This document shows positions 52,320 through 62,394 of a stretch of DNA of 64,000 nt, in pieces. A program made the translations under genes and the position numbers. Under the pieces are notes generated by a model. The model did not search any database, had not been told where the DNA came from, and saw only the letters and a list, made by a program, of their open reading frames with translations. Source of the DNA: Flectonema sp. DT1601 (lineage: Eukaryota; Euglenozoa; Diplonemea; Diplonemida; Diplonemidae); assembly GCA_964019425.1 (NCBI GenBank), contig OZ025806.1:615374-679373 (forward strand), given 5' to 3'. The stretch's first letter is position 1. Every line of letters begins with the position of its first letter.

Positions 52320-53462
52320 ATGGCAAATTTTCAAAGTTATGATCAAGATTTCACGAGCCCACATTACAGCGCCTCTGTGACATCACCGCAGGGAGTGCAT
52401 GCTCATGTACCGACTACGACATGGCTCCCGAGAGACTTTGAACATGAGGCTGAGGAAAATAGTAAACTAGTTATACCCGCAGGTAGCATACAGGATATTT
52501 TAAGAGCTACGTGGGGTGCTGGTAGGTCAGAAGTTGATGTCACAGCTCAGGTGTCCTCAAGATTGAAAGAAGGAGGAGTCGACATCTTAGCGACAACAGA
52601 GAGTCTCGGTTGCGAAGATCCAGCTCCTGGTCAGAAAAAGAAATTAATTGTTAGATACGCTGAGATGTTTTATGTTAATCCTGAAAAAAGATTAGACGGG
52701 ATTGACTTAACAACACCCGAAGGTAAACTACTCCAAGCTGAAGTTCATAATGATAGAATGACTCATGAAATTCAAATGCTTCAGGAAAGTTTAGCCAGAG
52801 CTGAGAGACGTGAAAACCATTATAGAGAAGTCGAGTCACGTTTAAAAAGAGAAATTCAAGAAAAGGCAAAACTTGAACAAGCCGTCTACGATAACGAAGG
52901 AGCCCTCGTCGCTACCCGACTACGAGAACTAGAAAGAGACGCAGCAAGACTTCGCAGACTTCTCAAAAACGAACAAGACTCAGTTCTCACGGAACAGAAA
53001 CTTCGCCAACAATCAGAAGATCAGCTACAAACAATAAAACAAGTTAAGGGAGGTACTGGTGCAACACTTCAAGGTCAAATAACTGATCTCAGAGAAGAGA
53101 ATGATCGTCTTGTTAGACAAGTCACTGATATAAATAGATTAAATCTCCAACTTCAATTATCTGTTAAAGACCAGGCTGCTAATGAACAAATGAAAGCTGA
53201 TTTATTCGCACATGACAATACTGATCACACGGGTGCGATGACAGTGACGTCTCATGTGAGAGTTCGTAAATCGACTTTATGTCCTCAATGCAAATCTAAT
53301 GTTGAAATGTGGGAGAGACAGGCTATCTCACGAGCTCACAGAACTGACAGGGCTGTTCAATATCCTCCTCCGCCATCTCAAAATCAGAATGCGGGATATC
53401 CTTCATCAACTAGCCCTCCTCGCTTGTCATACGGAAGAGGTTTGCCTCCAACTCGAATATAA
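52320..53462 (+). CDS. Coiled-coil protein with DUF3395-like N-terminal domain
   Basis: 380 residues from the ATG at 52320; a GTG nine bases upstream is rejected. Residues about 45-115 (VIPAGSIQDILRATWGAGRS, DVTAQVSS, ATTESLGCEDPAPGQKKKLI, VRYAEMF) follow the pattern of the small beta-rich DUF3395 domain: an atypically charged strand, 'I..A.YG', 'DVT..V', then 'DP..G..K.L.V.Y'. A coiled coil of about 170 residues rich in Glu, Arg, Leu and Gln comes next. Near the C-terminus a CPQC motif is followed by a Pro/Ser-rich tail. A scaffold role is likely; the exact function is unknown. Confidence 0.7.
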   Translation: MANFQSYDQDFTSPHYSASVTSPQGVHAHVPTTTWLPRDFEHEAEENSKLVIPAGSIQDILRATWGAGRSEVDVTAQVSSRLKEGGVDILATTESLGCEDPAPGQKKKLIVRYAEMFYVNPEKRLDGIDLTTPEGKLLQAEVHNDRMTHEIQMLQESLARAERRENHYREVESRLKREIQEKAKLEQAVYDNEGALVATRLRELERDAARLRRLLKNEQDSVLTEQKLRQQSEDQLQTIKQVKGGTGATLQGQITDLREENDRLVRQVTDINRLNLQLQLSVKDQAANEQMKADLFAHDNTDHTGAMTVTSHVRVRKSTLCPQCKSNVEMWERQAISRAHRTDRAVQYPPPPSQNQNAGYPSSTSPPRLSYGRGLPPTRI

Positions 53463-53955
53463 ATTGATACTTGCCAACCAAGTAACCTGACTGTTGGTTT
53501 TGGCAAAATTAGTATCTTGGTTTCCTCTGCTAATGACCGAAAAGGTTTAGTACGGTCTGTTGTGTTTGTTGATATGGACAAGGGAATCAACATCTTGCAT
53601 TGTTTGTTATTATTTTATTTTTTTTACTTGCCGATATTTCTGCTTAGATATTTTTTTGTGTTTTATAAGTTACGAATCGATGTTATTATTACTTTGTTTA
53701 GTTAAGTTATTCACAATATTATTCTCCCTCTCCTTCCAACAGGTTCTCAACATGTTCACGTGGCCTCCAGCTGCTGCTGACAATTTGGGACTAATTTTCT
53801 TTTTTGTTTTCATTTCAGTCGGGCTTCAGAAAAAAAAAAAAAAAAAAAAAAAACATAACGATTCTGTTTGTTCTGACACTGGCATTTTCCTTTCTTGACG
53901 ACAAGACTCACTTTATATACATGTCAGGTACCCCCCTTCGTATTTTATACTAATA
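53463..53955. other. Intergenic region
   Basis: T-rich, with an A run at 53829-53853 and no protein-like ORF. CATGTCAG at about 53922-53929 may be the acceptor for the SURF6 mRNA. Confidence 0.5.
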
Positions 53956-54845
53956 ATGGGGTTCACGATGAACGCAACTGCGCGTCGCTCAATGAAACGC
54001 AGAACTGCAGGAGGTGGAGAACCAGACAAACGACACAAAGATGACGGCTGTGAACTCATATTTAATAATATGGTGTTCGAATCAGACAAGACGAGACCAA
54101 AGAATCAAAAAGAGAAAAAAATAACAACCGAAACTATGCTCAGCCGAGTTCAGAAAGTAAAAGAAAGACTTGCATCCCTAAAAGGAACGGATGAAGGTAA
54201 GGAAATGAGCAACAGCATTCACTGGGATGAGGCACTGAAACGTGCATCTGGTGCGAAGGTAAAAAATGATCCTACGAAGTTAAAAAAGACCATAAAAAGA
54301 GCGGCAAAAATCAAACAACGGTCGAAAGATCGCTGGGCCACTTATAAAGAAGCAGTCGAGAAAGCAAAGGAAGAGGGCCATGCGATTCCTAAAACTCTAA
54401 CAAAACCAAAACCGAAAAAAGCAAAGAAGAAGAAGAAGTCCGACGAGGATGCTCCATCAGGTAAGGGTTCAAAGCGTCACGCAAACAGTGACGATGAATT
54501 CGAGCCCTCAAAGGGAGGTAAGAAGGGTGGCAAGAAATCAGGAGGGAAATCAGGAGGAAAGGGAAGCAAAGGAAGCAGCAAGGGAGGGAAGGTATGCTAC
54601 TAACGTGTTATTACTATTCTTTATGATAAACTGAAAATAAAAACACCCAGACCCAACACAAACAGGGAGAGAAAGGATCAAAAGGAGGTAAGAAGTCAGA
54701 CAAGGGATCATCAAAGGGATCATCGAAGGGTTCTAAACCAAAGTCTGCGAGAGTAGGTCGAATTGAAAGACGTCTCGATGACCTTCGCGGTGTCCATTCT
54801 CGTAAGAAAGCTACTAATAAGAAACTGAAGAAGATGGACAACTAA
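53956..54845 (+). CDS. SURF6: SURF6-family nucleolar ribosome-biogenesis protein (two exons)
   Basis: Exon 1 is 53956-54591 and exon 2 is 54666-54845, giving 271 residues. The 74-nt phase-0 intron starts GTATGC and ends AAACAG. Read without splicing, the frame stops a few codons into the intron. The middle (about residues 30-150) matches the SURF6/Rrp14 domain: ELIFNNMVFESDKTRPK, RLASLKGTDEGKEM, IHWDEALKRASGAKVKNDPT, and the basic helix KKTIKRAAKIKQRSKDRW. SURF6 proteins act in 60S and 40S precursor processing in the nucleolus. Here a low-complexity Lys/Gly/Ser region (GGKKSGGKSGGKGSKG) spans the intron, and the end RVGRIERRLDDLRGVHSRKK is typical of the family. Confidence 0.9.
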
Positions 54846-55077
54846 TTGTAGTTATCAGGTCAGTTGGGAATCCAGTTGAGGTGCTGCTCACTACATCTGC
54901 TGGACAGGAGTTCACCTGCAGATCCACTTCCGCGGTATGAGTCTGACTGTCTGACGACATAGGATTCATAACAATGATTAATGTGTCGTCTTCACTCGTA
55001 TTCTTATTCAAATAACAGCAACACATCCTTTTGAGTGCAATGAGCACACTCTGTAGATTGATATTACCAGTAGTCAT
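54814..55077 (-). CDS. Possible small antisense ORF
   Basis: 87 codons on the minus strand with a varied composition (MTTGNINLQSVLIALKRMCC, then Ser/Thr/Asp-rich). Its 3' end overlaps the end of SURF6. It would be the only host gene on the minus strand, which counts against it. Confidence 0.2.
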   Translation of the reverse strand: MTTGNINLQSVLIALKRMCCCYLNKNTSEDDTLIIVMNPMSSDSQTHTAEVDLQVNSCPADVVSSTSTGFPTDLITTISCPSSSVSY

Positions 55078-55452
55078 GTTTATTGATATCGTTGCCTAGC
55101 TAAGGGTAAAGGTTTACTTATTATGAGATTCCGGGAGATTTGTTCTTTTTTTTTTTTTTACTACTTTTTACCGACGGTTCGGTATATCCGCATCGCTGGA
55201 ATCGAATCACCGCCTGACGCAATTACGATCACTTTATAGTACTACATCATTGGTATATATCAGTCGTTGGTTGTTAGTAGGTATTCATTTCTACCAGGTA
55301 ACGTATCAGATATATTACAACACACTTTGTTAAAAATTGTGATGGGGGTGGGAGGTGTGCCTCGAAGTATGATTTACTTTAGATATTTGTTTTTTAAAAA
55401 AGCCATTTACACACGAAAAAAAAAAAAAAAAAAAAAAAAAAACAAATAAAAA
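54846..55452. other. Intergenic region before the giant gene
   Basis: Apart from the weak antisense ORF nothing is recognised. It ends in an A run (55417-55441) directly before the ATG at 55453. Confidence 0.5.
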
Positions 55453-58400
55453 ATGATAAAACGAATTCGAAACAGAGCGAGAGAAAAGAAAGAAATCAGT
55501 GACAGCGATGAAGAAGAATTCGTATCTCTCTCAGAGGTGAAGAATCAAATGAATAAAAGTGATATTGGTTCAGTTAGGTCTGGTACTAGTGGAACTCGAA
55601 CAGTAAAAACAACAACAAGTGTTTACGATGATAGTGATGACTCGTTAGACGTTAATGAACCACTTGATAAAATATATCAAGACGGCTGTATCAGAGATGG
55701 CAAACCAATTAATACAACTCTTTTAAAGTTACTAAAACAACTAACAAATCAATTGGAAGTAAACAAACGAACAGGCGGATCTCTCAACCTTGAAAACACC
55801 TACATCGGACACAACAACATTATGCGAGCCATATCTGTATTAGGAATAGCAAACTGCCCGATTCATACATTATCATTAAAAGGTTGTGATATTCATTCAA
55901 CTGTTATACCAGAGCTTGTTCAAGTTCTTTCATTGAGTAAATCAAAATTAACATCACTTGACATATCCTCCAATCGACGATTGTCATACATGGCTGGGAG
56001 GGAATTGTACAGGTTGGTGAGGTTAAAACAAACACTTATTCACATTAACGTTGATGATACAAGTATTCATCCGTCATTGTGTAATAGAATAAAAAATCAA
56101 ATAGATCGCAACAAGTCTCACACATCAGTTGGAACTTCGATATTACTTGATTCGATAAAATATCATATTTCGAGATCATTTTTGAGTGTTCATTACCCTC
56201 CTGTTTTGGTATCGTTTTGTGGGAGTGATTCTGACTATGTGTCGAAACTGTGTTCTAGTTTGAGTGTTATAGATCCGAGGTTAAATGGGGCTTTTTCATT
56301 GTTTTATCAATTAAAGACATCTCCTGATTATCATTTGTTTATTAAAACTTGTTTTGTTGAAGCTGACTATATTCTTGTGATAGCATCTCAAGCATGGACT
56401 GAAGATCATCAATGCCAGTGTGAATTAAAATGGTTTCATGGAAGAACAACACTCGTCGTGCTTCCTGAATTGACGGATCTAAACATTTCATCTGTGGGAG
56501 AGGATCCTTATTCAGATATCCAATCTGATGTTGTCAATCAAAACACATCATCCACGATAGCAATTAAAACAGCTCTGTCAGTATGCAGAGAAAAAATGAA
56601 TTCAATCAGGGATGTATCTGTAGCATACGTCCCACAAGCTGAGAATATTACGATCAGAGGATTGTGTTGCGTATCAACTGAGGAGTCTTTCAGTGATAAT
56701 GTTCGTCTTCCGAATTGTTTAAACCACGTTGATGTTTGTAATAGATTCTTTATCCCATTAAAAGATGTTGTTAATTGCTCTAAGATAATTCAAACTGATT
56801 CTGTTGGTCCGAAATCAATCATTAAACTAGCCACGGCATTAGCTACGGAGTTGTCTTCTTCTCAATCATTTACACTTCCTCCGAAAGGAGAAACTGCAGC
56901 TCTCTCAAAATGGTCAAAATTATTTGTTCTGGTGACGCAGTCTCTCTCACCAGATAACGTGACACATGTTTCTCTTTATCCACGTCTTGTAAAGAGAATG
57001 CAACAACATAGAAGTGATAATACTTGTACTCCATTTTATCCCAAAATACGAATAAAGTCAGCAATAGAAGACGTCATAGTCTCCGCAATCGAAGCTTTCG
57101 GAGGAGGGAGGAAGGGAGCTGTCACAACAGGACAGTCAAGCAGTAAGAAACCGACTGCGAATGTCAGAGTACGAGATCAGAAAGAATCAAAGAATGTCTT
57201 AAGTCCACCCAATCAGGTTAAGGATAAACGTTCTAGTCAAGTCAACAACATCCACTTCGATGTTGATAAAGAAGGAAGACTGTTCTATCACAGAAGTTGG
57301 AGAAATAGAATCTGTGCAGCAACAGAAGACCCTACTCCACTTTATCACAGGGATAATTTATTTATCTCAAATCCTCAAAGAGTTTGTCTCCGGCAATCCC
57401 TCGTTGATGAGGAACTTCGAGTCTCAAGAGAACGAGCAGCTTTACAAAAAGAAAGCCGTTCTTTGAGAATATCTCAGCGAAGTCTTGCCTCTAAAGTAAG
57501 GCTCATAAATCGAATAGAAAACAGAGCAGAATTAGATAAATCGAATGCTGTTGAGCCATTACAATTATTAATACCTCACATGGACTGTTCAATGATAAGA
57601 GAAGTCAGACTAATGAAGGAACCCAGACTGACTGATAGCGTTCGAATGTGTGCTAAGGCTGTCCTCATTCTCATCGGAGATGATTTGATTGATGAAGAAG
57701 GCGGTGGTGGTGTTGAGACGTTAGACTACTGGTGGAGAATACTTCAAAAGTCATTTGCGATGGAGTCTCAAATACTTTACAGAATGACAAGTCTGATACC
57801 ACAAAGAGTTCGTCGACGACAATGGAATAAAATAAGAGACTTTTTAACAAACAGATCTTACAAATCTGATTCTGCGAGTATCCCACACTGTGAATGGTCT
57901 CAAGAAGCCCTCATTGGTGTCAGACCCCGAGGAGCTATTGCTCTTTTAGCCAGATGGGTTCATTGCACTTATTACCAATACTGTGTAAGTAAAAGACTAG
58001 AAGGAGACGTGTATACTTTTATTGACGAATGTCACGAAGATTATAAGAATCTTTCATTACTTGTTACAGATCAAGAACAGAGAGTTAGTTTACTTCAAAC
58101 GGGAGTTGAGTATCTTCAACAGCATGCGAGTGAAATAATCCAATCATATTCATCTTTTGATCCAACGGATCATAATAACATTTCATCAATTAAAAGTAAC
58201 TTCGATTTGATTGACATCCCAATTGATAATACTCCTCTCACAGCAGTCAGAAGAGATTGTCTTCGGATCTTATTATCATGTCCTCTATTGAGGGGGCTGC
58301 CTACTGCAGTAGTTGAATTCTTAGCTAGAACGGGTCAAGTTCTCGGAGTTGAGAAGAAATCGTTGTTACCGCAGCTTATCGATGACTCTGAAGGATGTTT

Positions 58401-61400
58401 GTATATAATCATAACAGGTAGATTTCAAGTAGTTCATGATATTGCCTTGTATCCGACATCTGCATCTGTTGGGTTTAGAGAAATATCACAACCCCAACCA
58501 CAGCAAGACTTATCAACAAGAAAACTAAAGAGTAACACCAGAGCATCGTTTGCGTCTTCTTCTCACGATCCAAATGACAGAACTTTTCGAAAATATAGCA
58601 GAACTGTATCTAGTAAACGATCTACTACAAGTCTTGGAACTGATTGTTCTGAGACTGATAGTGGTCATGCGTCTCTTCTTTATACAGGTCATTGGTTTAA
58701 CGAACTGTCTTTTATTAAATCGAATATCACATCGGATGATGGAACGCCTTCACCAATTGATGAACACTCAGAACCGAGAGCCGTGTCAATGGGTTCTCAT
58801 AGAGGAAAACCATCAACGGTATTTAAAATAGTCACGTCGCAGTGGTCTGATAATGATTCAAATTTAATAAAAAAATTAGTTGAAAAAAATAGATCGTTAT
58901 TAATCACAAAGTCAAACAAAATAATGTATTGGCAACACGCATCGTTTTTGAATAGTATTGGGTTGGAGGTTCTTTCTGCTGTAGCAAGTGCTAGTATTGA
59001 AGAGATTTCTCAACCTAATGTTGAAATATTATCACCAGGTCAACCATCTGATGGGATACGGTTATTAGTTTCAGGAACGGTGCTAATCAATGGTGAAATC
59101 TTTTCTTATGGGTTCTTTCCTCAACCAGAACATGTCATAACTTCAGCAATAGTCATTCACAAAGTTGTTTCAGGCAATGATGGATGCACTGTTTTAAAAA
59201 TATCAAAACAGCAACTACTGGACCTCAGTTCTACATTTTCAACTTTAAGAAGTCGATTTAATTGTGTTCTAGAACCCTTACTCGATACTGTTGAACGTAT
59301 TCCAGGACATATTAAAAATATTTGTTTTGATTTTAATGAGCAATTTCAATGTCTTATTGGGGAAAATCCGTCTAGCCAAGAACATGCAAACAGAAGGTTA
59401 AAAAGTTTAATTTCATTGAGAGACCAGTTTTTAGCAATAGCAAAGCCGCTTGCTGATATTCTCATATCTGAAATTCACAAACCGATGACGGAAAAACTTC
59501 TTCCACCAATTGACGCCGCTATGAACAGTACAGCCGCAGGAGGTCAGAGATATGTCGTGAATAAAATATTTTTTGAACTCGCAAACAACAAAGGAAACAT
59601 CTACGGCAACAAATCAAATGCTTGTAAGGCATTGAAAAAAGAATTTCGGGCATGGGAAGCAATCTTGTCGGTCTCAAAAAAGGGAATATGCGTTCCCCTA
59701 TGTTGCTTAATAACATGTAGAGGCTACAGAGTAAAGGTTATGCCTATTCTTCCAGTAGGTGATAAATCGACTATTGTACATGGGGGATCCTCTGGTATTG
59801 GACCTCGCAGTCAAATAGGTAAAAATTTAAAGGAATCTCCGGAGGTCACATCAATACTACGAAGTATATGTGCTGAACTAAACATAAAAGGCCATCGGAT
59901 GCCAGGTAGTAACAGGCTTCACTATGGTCCAGCTGATATGGAAATTCGTCGTGGATTTGACGGTCGATTGTACGTTCTTAGACCTGGGAGACTGTTCCCA
60001 TGTCAAAAGATTAATATAAAAACACACAGTCAAGGTGATTGGCTGGTGCAACAATTAAGACCTGAGGCAGTCAAGCAGTTCAAACATTCCCTTTCTTCTG
60101 ATGCGTTAACCAAATGGGGACTATCAGATATTGATAACAGTCACGTATCTGAAGCATGTCACCAACTTTACATTTCAGTAATCCCAAAACTTTCTCGTGA
60201 ACTAACTGCTCTGTTTGACAATACTCCAGTCCCGACATTCGAAGGCATGTTGTCTCAACCCAATCTAACTAAACCTTTTGAAATGTTGTGTGAAAGAGCT
60301 CACAGTTTCGGAGTTAACATCCGACTTTTGGCAGCCATAATTGCCCTTCTGCCTGAAGATGCTGTCTTCGCATGTAGAATCCTTCACATGGAACTTATCG
60401 CAAGGACTTTTCGATCTAATTTATGGTCATCGTTGAGAAGTTTACCGAAACTGTCATCAGAAAAATGTGAATCTGAAGTTGTTAAGTATCTTGGAGAACT
60501 TTGCGGAAACGGACCAACATCTGCAGCTTATTGGAGGGATACTTTGTATCAAAAATGTAAAGTAAAATTCGCATTTGCTTCATTGGAATCGTATTTTTCA
60601 AATTTGCCCACCATGGACATCCGTATGGAGGGTGTTGGGAGGATAGAGTATTTGGGATTCACTTCTTCATTGTCTGCTATAAAAAGAGATCCCGACCTAC
60701 ACATGATGATGCTCGCAAGAATATGTCAGTTGTGTGGAATTAAAATAAGCCAATCAGACATAAGCAATCACTATGATAAGTTATTAAGTGAAGTTGATAC
60801 GGATAATTGTTATCGACCGAAGAGACAATCACGTCAGCTTAGCATCGCAAGTAGTCATTCATCAGGTTCAAGGAGGGGTAAGGCATCGATTGGTAAAAGT
60901 GATCAAAATTCGAAATTTGGAGTTTATTTTTTGGATGGATTTGATTCTATAATTCACGTCATCGCACTACCACAACCTGATCTGATCACAATGTACAGAA
61001 CAAGAGGACGGTTAGACTTAGCTGTTGAGTCAATTAATAATCAAATCAACCAACTTGAAGAATCCTCCACTGAGAACAATCGAATCTCAATAATCAAATT
61101 ATCATCAACACTGTCAGAGTTATATCAAGAATGGGGAAGAGATACAGAAGAAGGTGAATGTCTAATAAAGGCCCTTACTCTGTGTGTTGACGATCTCACA
61201 TTTGACGATTCCACTAACCAAGTTTTACATTCTTTAGACGAGGCATTACTGCTTATGAAGGTAGCTGTTTTTGAAATGAAACATTCAAAACTTGGAATTT
61301 CACTTTATCGACTTCGGTCAGCACAACGCATCTTATCATTGTTAGAGTTTGACTTAAATAGTTCGATAGTCCAACAGTGTGTTTTAGTTATTGGACAGGT

Positions 61401-62106
61401 AGAAGACTTACAGTTAAATCATTCAGTCTCTCTTGATCTATTTAATTCGATACGTGAATGGGGATTGACGAAATCACTTTCACCGACTTCAGACCTGATG
61501 ATAAAAACCACAATTGGTATTGCTACTGCTCATCAGGGATTACATAACTTTGATGATTGTGATAAAGAACTACGTCAGTCTCGACAACAACTTTTAAATG
61601 ATACGAATTCTTCTCAAATATTAGTAGTGAAGGTGGTGATGACACAAATAAGTTTATTAAAGTTAAAGAATGACAGTGAAGGACTGTGTCTTACGATTAT
61701 CGAGGTAGTTTCGTTATGTTTAAAATTAATGGAATCTGAATCACTGGACGAGTTATCAGAAGCGATTGATACGACCATTGCTGCTCTAACTGAATATGGA
61801 CACCTCTATGTGAGTAGTGGAATCCCTTCATCTCGTGGTGTTGTTAAGTTAGATGAATTGCTTCAAACTGTTGTTTCTTTTGTTCCGGAACTCGTTCCTC
61901 TCTTGAAAAGTCAACCTTCACTGTGTGATCAGAATTCATTGGTTGCTGTAGATCAGGTTGATTTCAATGATGTTCTAAATTCTGATGTTCACGTTCATCG
62001 TAAGAGAGTAGCTCTCTCACTTTTAATCAAACAACTAAAACATGAAAACGACTTTCCTCAAATTGAAAAATTAATAGAACGCTCACTCGCAATGAAACTT
62101 TTATAA
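55453..62106 (+). CDS. Giant LRR / TIR-like / cyclic-nucleotide-binding / CLU-domain protein
   Basis: 2217 residues in one exon. Residues about 95-220 hold leucine-rich repeats (IHTLSLKGCDIHSTVIPELV, LTSLDISSNRRLSYMAGREL). About 245-345 is TIR-like: VLVSFCGSDSDYVSKL, then IKTCFVEADYILVIASQAWT and CQCELKWF. About 935-1085 is a cyclic-nucleotide-binding domain (LLRGLPTAVVEFLARTGQVL, CLYIIITGRFQVV, GHWFNELSFI) with an insert; a second, weaker one is at about 1160-1256. About 1365-1610 matches the CLU domain (NKSNACKALKKEFRAWEAIL, GYRVKVMPILP, HYGPADMEIRRGFDGRLYVL). The C-terminal 400 residues are helical, perhaps TPR-like. CLU proteins bind mRNA for mitochondrial proteins; TIR domains signal or cleave NAD. 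The combination suggests a large signal-sensing scaffold. No NACHT or NB-ARC motif is visible. Confidence 0.8.
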   Translation: MIKRIRNRAREKKEISDSDEEEFVSLSEVKNQMNKSDIGSVRSGTSGTRTVKTTTSVYDDSDDSLDVNEPLDKIYQDGCIRDGKPINTTLLKLLKQLTNQLEVNKRTGGSLNLENTYIGHNNIMRAISVLGIANCPIHTLSLKGCDIHSTVIPELVQVLSLSKSKLTSLDISSNRRLSYMAGRELYRLVRLKQTLIHINVDDTSIHPSLCNRIKNQIDRNKSHTSVGTSILLDSIKYHISRSFLSVHYPPVLVSFCGSDSDYVSKLCSSLSVIDPRLNGAFSLFYQLKTSPDYHLFIKTCFVEADYILVIASQAWTEDHQCQCELKWFHGRTTLVVLPELTDLNISSVGEDPYSDIQSDVVNQNTSSTIAIKTALSVCREKMNSIRDVSVAYVPQAENITIRGLCCVSTEESFSDNVRLPNCLNHVDVCNRFFIPLKDVVNCSKIIQTDSVGPKSIIKLATALATELSSSQSFTLPPKGETAALSKWSKLFVLVTQSLSPDNVTHVSLYPRLVKRMQQHRSDNTCTPFYPKIRIKSAIEDVIVSAIEAFGGGRKGAVTTGQSSSKKPTANVRVRDQKESKNVLSPPNQVKDKRSSQVNNIHFDVDKEGRLFYHRSWRNRICAATEDPTPLYHRDNLFISNPQRVCLRQSLVDEELRVSRERAALQKESRSLRISQRSLASKVRLINRIENRAELDKSNAVEPLQLLIPHMDCSMIREVRLMKEPRLTDSVRMCAKAVLILIGDDLIDEEGGGGVETLDYWWRILQKSFAMESQILYRMTSLIPQRVRRRQWNKIRDFLTNRSYKSDSASIPHCEWSQEALIGVRPRGAIALLARWVHCTYYQYCVSKRLEGDVYTFIDECHEDYKNLSLLVTDQEQRVSLLQTGVEYLQQHASEIIQSYSSFDPTDHNNISSIKSNFDLIDIPIDNTPLTAVRRDCLRILLSCPLLRGLPTAVVEFLARTGQVLGVEKKSLLPQLIDDSEGCLYIIITGRFQVVHDIALYPTSASVGFREISQPQPQQDLSTRKLKSNTRASFASSSHDPNDRTFRKYSRTVSSKRSTTSLGTDCSETDSGHASLLYTGHWFNELSFIKSNITSDDGTPSPIDEHSEPRAVSMGSHRGKPSTVFKIVTSQWSDNDSNLIKKLVEKNRSLLITKSNKIMYWQHASFLNSIGLEVLSAVASASIEEISQPNVEILSPGQPSDGIRLLVSGTVLINGEIFSYGFFPQPEHVITSAIVIHKVVSGNDGCTVLKISKQQLLDLSSTFSTLRSRFNCVLEPLLDTVERIPGHIKNICFDFNEQFQCLIGENPSSQEHANRRLKSLISLRDQFLAIAKPLADILISEIHKPMTEKLLPPIDAAMNSTAAGGQRYVVNKIFFELANNKGNIYGNKSNACKALKKEFRAWEAILSVSKKGICVPLCCLITCRGYRVKVMPILPVGDKSTIVHGGSSGIGPRSQIGKNLKESPEVTSILRSICAELNIKGHRMPGSNRLHYGPADMEIRRGFDGRLYVLRPGRLFPCQKINIKTHSQGDWLVQQLRPEAVKQFKHSLSSDALTKWGLSDIDNSHVSEACHQLYISVIPKLSRELTALFDNTPVPTFEGMLSQPNLTKPFEMLCERAHSFGVNIRLLAAIIALLPEDAVFACRILHMELIARTFRSNLWSSLRSLPKLSSEKCESEVVKYLGELCGNGPTSAAYWRDTLYQKCKVKFAFASLESYFSNLPTMDIRMEGVGRIEYLGFTSSLSAIKRDPDLHMMMLARICQLCGIKISQSDISNHYDKLLSEVDTDNCYRPKRQSRQLSIASSHSSGSRRGKASIGKSDQNSKFGVYFLDGFDSIIHVIALPQPDLITMYRTRGRLDLAVESINNQINQLEESSTENNRISIIKLSSTLSELYQEWGRDTEEGECLIKALTLCVDDLTFDDSTNQVLHSLDEALLLMKVAVFEMKHSKLGISLYRLRSAQRILSLLEFDLNSSIVQQCVLVIGQVEDLQLNHSVSLDLFNSIREWGLTKSLSPTSDLMIKTTIGIATAHQGLHNFDDCDKELRQSRQQLLNDTNSSQILVVKVVMTQISLLKLKNDSEGLCLTIIEVVSLCLKLMESESLDELSEAIDTTIAALTEYGHLYVSSGIPSSRGVVKLDELLQTVVSFVPELVPLLKSQPSLCDQNSLVAVDQVDFNDVLNSDVHVHRKRVALSLLIKQLKHENDFPQIEKLIERSLAMKLL

Positions 62107-62394
62107 ACTGTTTTTGATATTTCTGTTTTTTTCTCTCTTTACCTTCTTCCTTTAAGTTTTTGCCGTTCGCTTTAGTTTAACGCTACGCGAAATATTATTA
62201 TTGTTAGTCGTTTATGGTTTTCTTTTTTATTATTATTATCATTTGAATATCTTGCGTCAGAGTAGATAACAATTCAAATGAAATGTACGGCAAACTTATA
62301 TTACCTTTTGGGTGGAGTCTGTGGTTGGTTTCCCTTAACAATTTTCTCAAAATAGGAAAATACGAAAAAAAAAAATTTTTTTTTTAACAACCAA

